The notes beneath the pieces were generated by a model that was given only the letters and a program-made list of their open reading frames with translations, searched no databases and had not been told where the DNA came from. 5,168 nt of DNA from an uncultured Oscillospiraceae bacterium (lineage in GTDB: Bacteria > Bacillota > Clostridia > Oscillospirales > Oscillospiraceae). The position numbers and the translations under genes are program-made. The DNA lies in NCBI GenBank assembly GCA_905233595.1, contig CAJOFI010000110.1, positions 1 to 5,168 of the forward strand, written 5' to 3'. Below, piece by piece: positions 1-4,996 of the stretch (position 1 is its first letter; each line of letters opens with the position of its first letter).

Positions 1-590
1 ATGCGGTAGTCGTTGCGTGCGTAGTAGTTCGTCGTCATGTAGCAGACCTGCACCTTGAGGCCGCGCACCGCGGAATAGTACGGGCTCAGCCCGCCGAAAA
101 ACAGCAGCTCATCGTCCGCGTGGGTGGAGAAGAGCAGCAGGTCGGCCGACTCTGTGAGCTGCTGCCAGTCCTGCACCCAAGCGGGCAGCTCGCCGGGCGG
201 GAAGGCGTACAGCTCGCAGAGCCTGAGCTCCATATCCGGCAGCTCGAGGCAAAGATGCGTCTCCGGCTCGTCCAGGCGGACAAGCTCGTGCAGAAAGCCC
301 TGCTCCCCGCAGGCATAGTGCCGCTCCCCCGCCGTGAGCGTCCAGGCCTCCGGGTACGTCCCGTAGACCAGATAGAGCGCGCCGACGGGCGTCTCGCTCG
401 TGAGGGTGACCGTCGTTTTCGGCGTGAAGAGCAGGTCCGTTTTATAGCTTCCGTCCGTGAGCTTCTCCGTCTCGGCGGCTGTGAGATCGGTCTCATAGGG
501 CAGGCACTCCCCCGCCTCCGCGCTCGCGGGAGGCCCCCACAGCAGCAGCGCGAGGCAGACGAGCAGCGCAAGCGCCGACTTTTCTCTCAT
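1..590 (-). CDS. PIG-L family deacetylase, N-terminal part (runs off left edge)
   Basis: The reverse strand is open from an ATG at 590 to the window edge, giving 196 codons without a stop. Residues 1-26 look like a signal peptide: MREK, a hydrophobic stretch (ALALLVCLALLLW), then an AxA-type end (PASAEA). Residues about 27-145 form a beta-rich, Cys-containing region I do not recognise. From residue 150 the start of a PIG-L (LmbE/GlcNAc-PI de-N-acetylase) fold is seen: LLLFSTHADDELLFFGG, matching the family pattern [hydrophobic]-H-P-D-D-E-x-x-x-x-GG. By family knowledge H157 and D160 would bind Zn and D159 would be the general base. Proline of the motif is alanine here. The family removes N-acetyl groups from GlcNAc-containing glycans or lipids; the substrate here is unknown. 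The start is supported by the signal peptide and by the ATGA overlap with the upstream 113-codon gene, which implies translational coupling. The C-terminal catalytic residues lie outside the window. Confidence 0.87.
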   Translation of the reverse strand, partial: MREKSALALLVCLALLLWGPPASAEAGECLPYETDLTAAETEKLTDGSYKTDLLFTPKTTVTLTSETPVGALYLVYGTYPEAWTLTAGERHYACGEQGFLHELVRLDEPETHLCLELPDMELRLCELYAFPPGELPAWVQDWQQLTESADLLLFSTHADDELLFFGGLSPYYSAVRGLKVQVCYMTTNYYARNDYR

Positions 591-928
591 GAGAGCTTCT
601 TCTTGAGCTCCTGGTTCTGCTTTTTGAGCTCGTCGTTCTGCTTCTCGAGCTCGTCCAGCTTCTTGTTCACCGGGGCGAGCTGCTTTTTCAGCTCCCGCGC
701 GACGGCGGCGCGGTAGATGCGGTTGCGGGCAAGGCTCCCCAGAATCGAGAGCGCCGCGCCGGTTCCCGCGAGGGCGATGGCGAGGTGCTTGAGCGCCTTG
801 GGGTTTGCGTGGGTGAGCAGCAGGCGCATGAGCTTCTGCTGCCGCGTGTCGCCCCTCGTCAGCGCCAGAGGCAGCAGCTCCAGCTCCAAAACGGGGTCTG
901 CCTGTTTTTTCTGTCTGAGCTTCAGCAT
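587..928 (-). CDS. Small protein with one probable membrane segment and C-terminal leucine-zipper-like coiled coil
   Basis: 113 residues, family not recognised. The ATG at 928 is chosen because AGGAGGG lies 9 nt upstream (938-944); the same frame is open to 1030, but the longer version has no comparable site and runs into repeat sequence. Residues 1-45 are charged and amphipathic. Residues about 47-66 (HLAIALAGTGAALSILGSLA) are a Gly/Ala-rich hydrophobic segment followed by RNR, suggesting a membrane anchor. Residues 80-112 show strict 3-4 spacing of L80, L84, V87, L91, L94, N98, L101, N105, L108 and L112, with Asn in two 'a' positions as in parallel dimeric zippers. The coiled coil is encoded by a near 21-nt repeat, so it may have grown by slippage. 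The stop overlaps the start of the PIG-L gene (ATGA), so the two are probably translated together. It could be a membrane scaffold or septation-like accessory; no function is assigned. Confidence 0.82.
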   Translation of the reverse strand: MLKLRQKKQADPVLELELLPLALTRGDTRQQKLMRLLLTHANPKALKHLAIALAGTGAALSILGSLARNRIYRAAVARELKKQLAPVNKKLDELEKQNDELKKQNQELKKKLS

Positions 929-937
929 TTTATGGTT

Positions 938-944
938 CCCTCCT
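938..944 (-). promoter_or_regulatory. Ribosome binding site deciding the start at 928
   Basis: On the reverse strand AGGAGGG precedes the ATG at 928 by 9 nt. It selects the 113-codon form over longer in-frame starts at up to 1030. Confidence 0.85.
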
Positions 945-985
945 GTCTTTTTTCCCATTGGGTGTAGTCGCAAAGTGAGAACTTG

Positions 986-1021
986 GGAACTGTTCCGAAA
1001 TAAGGAACTGTCACGAAATAA
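986..1021. repeat. Two tandem 18-bp repeats, GGAACTGTnnCGAAATAA
   Basis: GGAACTGTTCCGAAATAA (986-1003) is followed directly by GGAACTGTCACGAAATAA (1004-1021), matching at 16 of 18 positions. The second copy is also the left terminal inverted repeat of the 1004-1141 element. The first copy contains the small palindrome GGAAC-T-GTTCC, and GTTCC (992-996) and GGAAC (1004-1008) form a second inverted pair around GAAATAA. It lies in the leader of the leftward operon, so it may be a leftover element end or an operator; the first is more likely because the match is to the element terminus. Confidence 0.75.
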
Positions 1022-1141
1022 TCTGTGCAATCTGGCTTGCCTTTTTCGCCTGTAGCTTCGTTGTCAAATCTTGAAATACACAAAGTATTCCTGCGATTTT
1101 CCGCCTCGCTACCTTTGCACAATTTATTTCTGCACAGTTCC
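1004..1141. mobile_element. MITE-like inverted-repeat element, 138 bp, non-coding
   Basis: The left end GGAACTGTCACGAAATAA (1004-1021) is mirrored by the right end TTATTTCTGCACAGTTCC (1124-1141). Read from each end, 15 of the first 18 bases match, and the similarity continues to TGTGCAA for about 27 bp with 22 matches. TAA flanks both sides (1001-1003 and 1142-1144), a possible 3-bp target duplication, although the left TAA is also part of the tandem copy. There is no transposase. The interior carries, on the reverse strand, the GGAATACTTTGTGTATT core that recurs in the elements at 1265-1424 and 1429-1535. It is inserted between the candidate leftward promoter and the gene at 928. Calling it a mobile element is inference from structure. 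Confidence 0.6.
1066..1096 (-). repeat. 31-bp core shared with the two elements to the right (third copy, inverted)
   Basis: On the reverse strand this stretch contains GGAATACTTTGTGTATT preceded by TCGCA and followed by TCAAGATTT. It matches 1496-1526 (plus strand) at 29 of 31 positions, and 1332-1359 over nearly the same length. The centre is an inverted repeat, AATAC-TTTGT-GTATT, able to form a 5-bp stem. Confidence 0.75.
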
Positions 1142-1153
1142 TAACGCTTTTCC

Positions 1154-1182
1154 ATTATAACGCTTTGTGCCCAAAGCCGCAA
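1154..1182 (-). promoter_or_regulatory. Candidate sigma-70/SigA-type promoter for the leftward operon
   Basis: The reverse strand shows a perfect TATAAT (1154-1159) with TTGCGG (1177-1182) 17 nt upstream. The -35 box is weak (TTG conserved only). Transcription would begin near 1147, a few bases before the 1004-1141 element, giving a leader of about 220 nt ahead of the ATG at 928. Confidence 0.45.
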
Positions 1183-1190
1183 CAAAAACC

Positions 1191-1219
1191 TTGCCTCTCG
1201 CGGCGCTTTGTCTTATACT
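1191..1219 (+). promoter_or_regulatory. Candidate SigA-type promoter for tcdA (and perhaps the GH3 gene)
   Basis: TTGCCT (1191-1196) and TATACT (1214-1219) are separated by 17 nt. Expected initiation is near 1226, almost exactly at the left end of the 1227-1640 composite element. The -35 box is only 8 bp from the -35 box of the leftward promoter, so the two would be back to back. If used, the tcdA leader would be about 435 nt and would include the whole composite. Confidence 0.42.
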
Positions 1220-1226
1220 GGTATTG

Positions 1227-1263
1227 TAACGATTCAGTCCCCTTGAAGGGGACTGAATCGTTA
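1227..1263. repeat. Perfect 37-nt palindrome
   Basis: The 18-nt arm TAACGATTCAGTCCCCTT (1227-1244) and its exact complement (1246-1263) flank a single G at 1245. As RNA it would form a very stable hairpin with a small tetraloop-like apex. No T-run follows on either side (AAGGAAGCG on the right, a TG-rich stretch on the left), so it is not a typical terminator. Its 13 outer bases equal the terminal repeats of the 414-bp composite. Confidence 0.9.
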
Positions 1264-1264
1264 A

Positions 1265-1424
1265 GGAAGCGCTGATTAAATCCGGCGAGAGCGGATGCCG
1301 AGAAAATTTGCGTTCTGATGAAGGCAGTTTTTCGCCGGAATACTTTGTGTATTGCAAGAAAAAGTGACAAAATCAGAGCGTAAATTTCCCGGAAGATGCC
1401 GAAGACGATTTATTCAGCGTTTCC
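1265..1424. repeat. 160-bp inverted-repeat element, copy 1 (full length)
   Basis: The ends GGAAGCGCTGATTAAATC (1265-1282) and GATTTATTCAGCGTTTCC (1407-1424) are inverted repeats matching at 16 of 18 positions. It is flanked by TTAA (1261-1264) and TTAG (1425-1428). The stretch 1261-1358 repeats at 1425-1522 with 95 of 98 bases identical. It carries the GGAATACTTTGTGTATT core at 1337-1353. No protein-coding signal is seen. Confidence 0.75.
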
Positions 1425-1428
1425 TTAG

Positions 1429-1535
1429 GGAAGCGCTGATTAAATCCGGCGAGAGCAGATTCCGAGAAAATTTGCGTTCTGATGAAGGCAGTTTTTCGCC
1501 GGAATACTTTGTGTATTGCAAGATTTCGCGATTCC
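1429..1535. repeat. 107-bp element, copy 2 (internal deletion, degenerate right end)
   Basis: It begins with the same GGAAGCGCTGATTAAATC and follows copy 1 at a 164-bp offset. After GCAAG (1522) it lacks about 53 bp present in copy 1 and ends in a decayed version of the right terminus (GATTTCGCGATTCC). It is followed by TTAGGG, as copy 1 is. A tandem duplication of a 164-bp unit (TTAR plus element) with later deletion in the second copy explains the arrangement. Confidence 0.75.
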
Positions 1536-1582
1536 TTAGGGCGAGTCGAAAAATCAGAGGGGGAAATGTCTGAGCAGCAGAC

Positions 1583-1616
1583 AAAAAAGGGGGGTGTTCC
1601 CCCTCTGAACCCCCCC
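1583..1616 (-). terminator. Intrinsic-terminator-like hairpin facing left, antisense to the tcdA leader
   Basis: On the reverse strand GGGGGG-GTTC, a 7-nt loop, then GAAC-A-CCCCCC is followed at once by TTTTTT (complement of 1583-1588). The stem has ten pairs (1589-1594 with 1611-1616, 1596-1599 with 1607-1610) and one bulged base at 1595. No leftward gene ends here; within the window the only leftward gene to its right is the partial one at 4997-5168. It is probably cargo of the surrounding element, or a stop for antisense transcription. In the rightward direction the hairpin lacks a U-tract and should not terminate the tcdA transcript. Confidence 0.55.
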
Positions 1617-1648
1617 TGCACAGGGCAGACTGAATCGTTACCAACGAA

Positions 1649-1654
1649 AAGGAG
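1649..1654 (+). promoter_or_regulatory. Ribosome binding site of tcdA
   Basis: AAGGAG lies 7 nt before the ATG at 1662 and fixes that start. The frame is open upstream to 1482, but that extension reads through repeat sequence without a ribosome site. Confidence 0.85.
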
Positions 1655-1661
1655 CAAAACG

Positions 1662-2372
1662 ATGGACGAGGCTTTTATCCGAACCGAACATGTACTGGGT
1701 ACGGCCGCCATGGAGAAGCTGTCCGCCGCGCGCGTGGCGGTCTTCGGCCTGGGCGGCGTGGGCGGCTGGGTGGTGGAGGCGCTGGCGCGCTCCGGCATCG
1801 GAGCGCTCGACCTCGTGGACAACGACCGCGTGGCGCGCTCGAACCTCAACCGGCAGATCCTCGCGACCCTCGACACCCTCGGCATGGACAAGGTCGAAGC
1901 CGCAGAGCGCCGCGTGAAGAGCATCCACCCCGCCTGCACCGTGCGGACTTACAAGTGCTTCTATCTGCCCGAGACGAAGGGGCAGTTCGATTTCACGCAA
2001 TACGACTATGTGGTGGACGCCATCGACACCGTCGCGGGCAAGCTCGCGCTCATTGAGGAGTGCCGCGCGGCGGGGACGCCCATCCTCTGCGCGATGGGCA
2101 CCGGCAACAAGCGCGACCCCTCGCTCCTGCGCGTCTGCGACCTCTATGAGACGCGGAACGACGCGCTTTCGCGCGTGATGCGCAAGGAGTGCCGCCGCCG
2201 CGGGATCGAGCGCCTGCGCGTGGTCTATTCCCCGGAGGAGCCGCTGTGCCTCGGCCCCGCGCTCTCCGAGCCCGATTCGCGCCGCCGCTCCATCCCCGGC
2301 TCCACGCCCTTCGTGCCCCCGGCGGCGGGGCTTCTGATCGCAAGCGAGGTCGTGAAGGCACTGATTAATTGA
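1662..2372 (+). CDS. tcdA: tRNA threonylcarbamoyladenosine dehydratase (TcdA/CsdL/YgdL), E1-like ThiF family
   Basis: 236 residues. By family knowledge it uses ATP to adenylate and cyclise t6A at position 37 of ANN-decoding tRNAs, giving cyclic t6A, in the cytoplasm. In the sequence: the N-terminal FIRTEHVLG typical of this subfamily; the nucleotide-binding loop GLGGVGG (29-35); LVDNDRVARSNLNRQ (51-65), with the acidic residues and the N-x-x-R-Q signature of E1-like enzymes; the YVVDAIDTVAGK segment (116-127), which in relatives contributes the Mg-ATP aspartate; MGTGNKRDP (145-153); and RVMRKECRRRGI followed by VVYSPEEP, which separate TcdA from ThiF and MoeB. The paired CxxC zinc motifs of MoeB/ThiF are absent, as expected. 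Slightly shorter than the E. coli protein, but in the range of Clostridial members. The GH3 gene follows after 49 nt without a terminator, so co-transcription is possible. Its leader contains the 1227-1640 composite. Confidence 0.94.
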   Translation: MDEAFIRTEHVLGTAAMEKLSAARVAVFGLGGVGGWVVEALARSGIGALDLVDNDRVARSNLNRQILATLDTLGMDKVEAAERRVKSIHPACTVRTYKCFYLPETKGQFDFTQYDYVVDAIDTVAGKLALIEECRAAGTPILCAMGTGNKRDPSLLRVCDLYETRNDALSRVMRKECRRRGIERLRVVYSPEEPLCLGPALSEPDSRRRSIPGSTPFVPPAAGLLIASEVVKALIN

Positions 2373-2409
2373 CATAATTACATTTTCATAACACAGTTTA
2401 CACATTATC

Positions 2410-2415
2410 AGGAGG
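2410..2415 (+). promoter_or_regulatory. Ribosome binding site of the GH3 gene
   Basis: A perfect AGGAGG lies 6 nt before the ATG at 2422. In the short gap upstream, TTGACA (2369-2374) overlaps the tcdA stop, but no convincing -10 box follows at 16-18 nt, so a separate promoter is not claimed. Confidence 0.88.
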
Positions 2416-2421
2416 TTCATC

Positions 2422-4839
2422 ATGTACGACTACGAGAGAGAACACAGCGCCGTCGTGCGCCGTGCCGGGGCGGAATGCGCGGTGCTGCTCAGGAGCAAGG
2501 GCGATTTCCCCCTTGCCGCGCCCTGCACCGTGGCGCTCTACGGCAGCGGCGCGCGCCAGACCGTCAAGGGCGGCACCGGCTCGGGCGAGGTCAACTCCCG
2601 CTGCTCGGTGAGCATCGAGCAGGGGCTTGAGAACGCGGGCTTCACCGTCAGCAGCAAATTCTGGCTCGACAGCTATGACAGCCTGCGCGCCCAGGCGCAC
2701 AGGGACTTCGTGCGCGCCTGCAAGGCGGAGGCGAAGGCGCGCCGCGTCGTCGCGGCGGTCGAATACATGGGCGTCGTGATGCCGGAGCCAGAGTACAACA
2801 TCCCCCTGCGCGGCGCGGGCGACACGGCGGTCTACGTGCTCGCGCGCATCTCGGGCGAGGGCTCTGACCGCAAGCCCGTCCCCGGGGACATCCTGCTCAG
2901 TGAGACCGAGGTGCGGGACATTCTCTGCTGCGCAAAGAAGTACGAGCACTTCCTGCTGGTGCTGAACGTCGGCGGCGTGGTAGACCTCTCCCCCGTGCGG
3001 GAGGTGGAGAACGTCCTCTATCTCAGCCAGCTCGGCGGGGAGACCGGGAACGTGCTGGCAGACCTCCTGCTGGGCAAAAGCTACCCTTCCGGCAAGCTGG
3101 GCAGCACCTGGGCGGCCTGGGGCGATTACCCCCAGCTCGGGGACTTCGGCGACCGGGACGAGACGCAGTACCGCGAGGGCGTCTACGTCGGCTACCGCTA
3201 CTTTGACACGGCGGGCGTCAAGCCGCTCTACCCCTTCGGCTTCGGCCTGGGCTACACCGATTTTGCGATCCGCTGCGCCGAGCTTGCGAACAGCGGGGAG
3301 GAGATCACGCTTTCCGCCGAGGTCACGAACACCGGCAAGCGCCCCGGCAAGGAGGTCGTGCAGCTCTACGCCTCCGCGCCGCACGACTGGATGGACAAGC
3401 CCTATCAGAGCCTCGCGGCCTTCGCCAAGACCGAAGAGCTTCAGCCCGGCGAGACCGCGCGCGTGAGCCTGCGCTTCCGCCTGCGGGAGCTTGCCAGCTT
3501 CGACGCGCTGCAGAAGGGCTGGGTGCTCGAGCCGGGGGACTATCTGCTGCGCCTGGGCAATTCCTCCGCCGACACGCGCCTCGTGGGGGCTGTGCGGCTG
3601 GACAAGCCGGTGTTCACCGAGAAGGTGCGCCACGCCGTCGGCGCCCCGGAATTTCCCGACTGGCAGCCGGAGCTGCCCGCCGGGAAGACGCCGCGCGGCA
3701 TCAAGCTTCTGCGCGTCAAGGCCGCCGAGGTCGAGACCGTGAAGCACGACTATGAACGCGAGGACGAGGTCGATCCGCTGATCGAAGCGCTCAGCGACGA
3801 GGAGGCGGCGCTTCTGAACGTCGGCGCCTTCGACCCCAAGGGCGGCGTGCTCAGCGTCATCGGCAACGCCGCGCGCTCGGTTGCGGGCGCGGCGGGCGAG
3901 ACCTGCGGGCTCTTCAAGGACAAGGGCATCCCCGCGCTGGTGATGGCGGACGGCCCCGCGGGGCTGCGCCTCTGTCCGGAGTACGTGATGACCGAGAACG
4001 GCCCCCAGGGTCTCGGCGGCGACACCCCGGAGAGCGTGATGGAGTGGATGCCGGAGGCCGTGACCTTCTTTATGAAGCTCAAGGGCAAGAAGCCCCAGGG
4101 CGAGGGCGAGGTGCATGAGCAGTACGCCACCGCCATCCCCATCGGCACCGCCATCGCCCAGAGCTGGAACGAGGCGCTGGCCGAGGAGCTGGGCGATCTC
4201 GTCGGCGACGAGATGGAGCGCTTCGGCGTGCAGCTCTGGCTCGCCCCGGCGCTGAACATCCACCGCGACGTCCGCTGCGGGCGCAACTTCGAGTACTTCT
4301 CGGAAGACCCGCTGATCTCCGGCAAGTTCGCCGCCGCCATCACCCGGGGCGTGCAGAAGCACCCCGGCTGCGGCGCCACGATCAAGCACTACTGCGCCAA
4401 CAACCAGGAGACCAACCGCTACGGCAGCAACAGCCAGATGAGCGAGCGCGCCCTGCGTGAGATCTATCTGCGCGGCTTCGGCATCTGCGTGCGCGAGAGC
4501 CAGCCCCACGCGCTCATGACCTCCTACAATCTCCTAAACGGCACCCACACCTCCGAGCGCCGGGGCATTCTCGAGCGCGTGCTGCGCCGGGAGTTCGGCT
4601 ACGAGGGCATCGTGATGACCGACTGGGTGCTTCCGGGGATGAACAGCGGCAAGGGCAAGCACGGCGCGCCCAATCCCGCGCTCGTCGCCGCCGCCGGGAA
4701 CGACCTCTTCATGCCCGGCGGGAAGCGGGACGTGGAGGCCATCCTCAAGGGGCTCACGTCGCGCAAGGTCACGCGAAAGCAGCTCAACGTCAACGCCACC
4801 CGCGTCTACCGCATGGCAAAGAAGCTCGCAACCCCCTGA
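2422..4839 (+). CDS. Glycoside hydrolase family 3 (beta-glucosidase-like), domain-permuted
   Basis: 805 residues with no signal peptide, so probably cytoplasmic, acting on imported oligosaccharides. GH3 enzymes are retaining exo-glycosidases (beta-glucosidase, beta-xylosidase and others); the substrate cannot be read here. Domain order is swapped. The alpha/beta sandwich domain comes first (about 10-275), with KGGTGSGEVNSR (49-60) and ISGEGSDR (143-150), in which E146 is the likely acid/base. It ends in LYPFGFGLGYTDF (269-281). A fibronectin-III-like domain follows (about 281-393, VTNTGKRPGKEVVQLY). After a linker (about 395-450) comes the TIM barrel (about 450-805), with MADGPAGLR (508-516), RCGRNFEYFSEDP (618-630), KHYCANNQE (655-663) and VMTDW (731-735), where D734 is the expected nucleophile. 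The canonical order is barrel first. Such permuted GH3 enzymes are known from Ruminococcus albus and Butyrivibrio. Both catalytic residues and all domains are present, so it should be active. Confidence 0.96.
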   Translation: MYDYEREHSAVVRRAGAECAVLLRSKGDFPLAAPCTVALYGSGARQTVKGGTGSGEVNSRCSVSIEQGLENAGFTVSSKFWLDSYDSLRAQAHRDFVRACKAEAKARRVVAAVEYMGVVMPEPEYNIPLRGAGDTAVYVLARISGEGSDRKPVPGDILLSETEVRDILCCAKKYEHFLLVLNVGGVVDLSPVREVENVLYLSQLGGETGNVLADLLLGKSYPSGKLGSTWAAWGDYPQLGDFGDRDETQYREGVYVGYRYFDTAGVKPLYPFGFGLGYTDFAIRCAELANSGEEITLSAEVTNTGKRPGKEVVQLYASAPHDWMDKPYQSLAAFAKTEELQPGETARVSLRFRLRELASFDALQKGWVLEPGDYLLRLGNSSADTRLVGAVRLDKPVFTEKVRHAVGAPEFPDWQPELPAGKTPRGIKLLRVKAAEVETVKHDYEREDEVDPLIEALSDEEAALLNVGAFDPKGGVLSVIGNAARSVAGAAGETCGLFKDKGIPALVMADGPAGLRLCPEYVMTENGPQGLGGDTPESVMEWMPEAVTFFMKLKGKKPQGEGEVHEQYATAIPIGTAIAQSWNEALAEELGDLVGDEMERFGVQLWLAPALNIHRDVRCGRNFEYFSEDPLISGKFAAAITRGVQKHPGCGATIKHYCANNQETNRYGSNSQMSERALREIYLRGFGICVRESQPHALMTSYNLLNGTHTSERRGILERVLRREFGYEGIVMTDWVLPGMNSGKGKHGAPNPALVAAAGNDLFMPGGKRDVEAILKGLTSRKVTRKQLNVNATRVYRMAKKLATP

Positions 4840-4996
4840 TGCGGCTCCCCCCTTCTCCCCACCGCTTCTGACGATCGGCATAGTCTGCGCCCTCGCGGAG
4901 GGAGGCAAAGACCGCAGAGAGGACGAATCTCCCCGCGTGGTGATCTCCCAGCAAGTCCCGTCCGCGCCCGACACGTTCAGGAAGAAAGTAAAACGA
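4840..4996. other. Convergent intergenic region with a GC-rich stem-loop (4884-4918)
   Basis: No gene is supported here. TCTGCG-CCCTC (4884-4894) can pair with GAGGG (4898-4902) and, past a 10-nt bulge, CGCAGA (4913-4918), giving an 11-pair imperfect hairpin. No T-run follows on either strand, so it is not a standard intrinsic terminator, although it sits where the GH3 transcript and the gene from the right would both end. No other terminator was found between them. Confidence 0.4.

Larger units (their letters stand above)
1227..1640. mobile_element. Composite non-coding inverted-repeat element, 414 bp, with nested smaller elements
   Basis: The outer ends are TAACGATTCAGTC (1227-1239) and GACTGAATCGTTA (1628-1640), perfect 13-bp terminal inverted repeats beginning and ending in TA. 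That is compatible with a TA-targeting (IS630/Tc1-like) MITE, though this is inference. Inside are a 37-nt palindrome (1227-1263), a 160-bp element (1265-1424), a 107-bp shortened copy of it (1429-1535), and a 105-bp right part with a 5-bp hairpin (GTCTG/CAGAC, 1568-1582) and a GC-rich hairpin (1589-1616). Open frames across it start without ribosome sites and are composed of the repeats, so I regard it as non-coding. The right end lies 8 bp before the Shine-Dalgarno site of tcdA. Confidence 0.6.

Noticed and set aside
120..716. A 198-codon forward frame and a 161-codon reverse frame over the PIG-L region
   Set aside because: The forward frame ends in low-complexity Ser/Phe sequence antisense to the coiled coil, and the reverse one is Arg/Ser-rich. 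The frame starting at 590 has a signal peptide and the HADDE motif.
1261..1541. Possible CRISPR-like array or riboswitch
   Set aside because: There are only two long copies (about 98 bp) with internal inverted ends and no regular short spacer, and no cas genes. No conserved riboswitch core was recognised in the tcdA leader.
1482..1661. 60-codon N-terminal extension of tcdA
   Set aside because: It reads through the repeat core and hairpins and has no Shine-Dalgarno site. The ATG at 1662 has AAGGAG at 7 nt and gives the normal family N-terminus.
1124..1939. Several reverse- and forward-strand small open frames across the repeats
   Set aside because: Their peptides are translations of the repeated element in different frames (for example RRNTLCIARF-like segments recurring in several of them). 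This is expected from repeats and is not evidence of genes.
2369..2402. Possible separate promoter for the GH3 gene (TTGACA at 2369)
   Set aside because: The -35 box is perfect, but no reasonable -10 box lies 16-18 nt downstream; the surrounding sequence is simply AT-rich.
2398..4509. A 703-codon open frame on the reverse strand opposite the GH3 gene
   Set aside because: It is an antisense shadow created by GC-rich codon usage: Ala/Leu/Gly/His-rich, with no domain motif or ribosome site, while the opposite strand encodes an intact GH3 enzyme.
4534..4974. A 146-codon reverse frame overlapping the end of the GH3 gene
   Set aside because: Mostly antisense to GH3 coding sequence, no recognisable motif and no convincing ribosome site.
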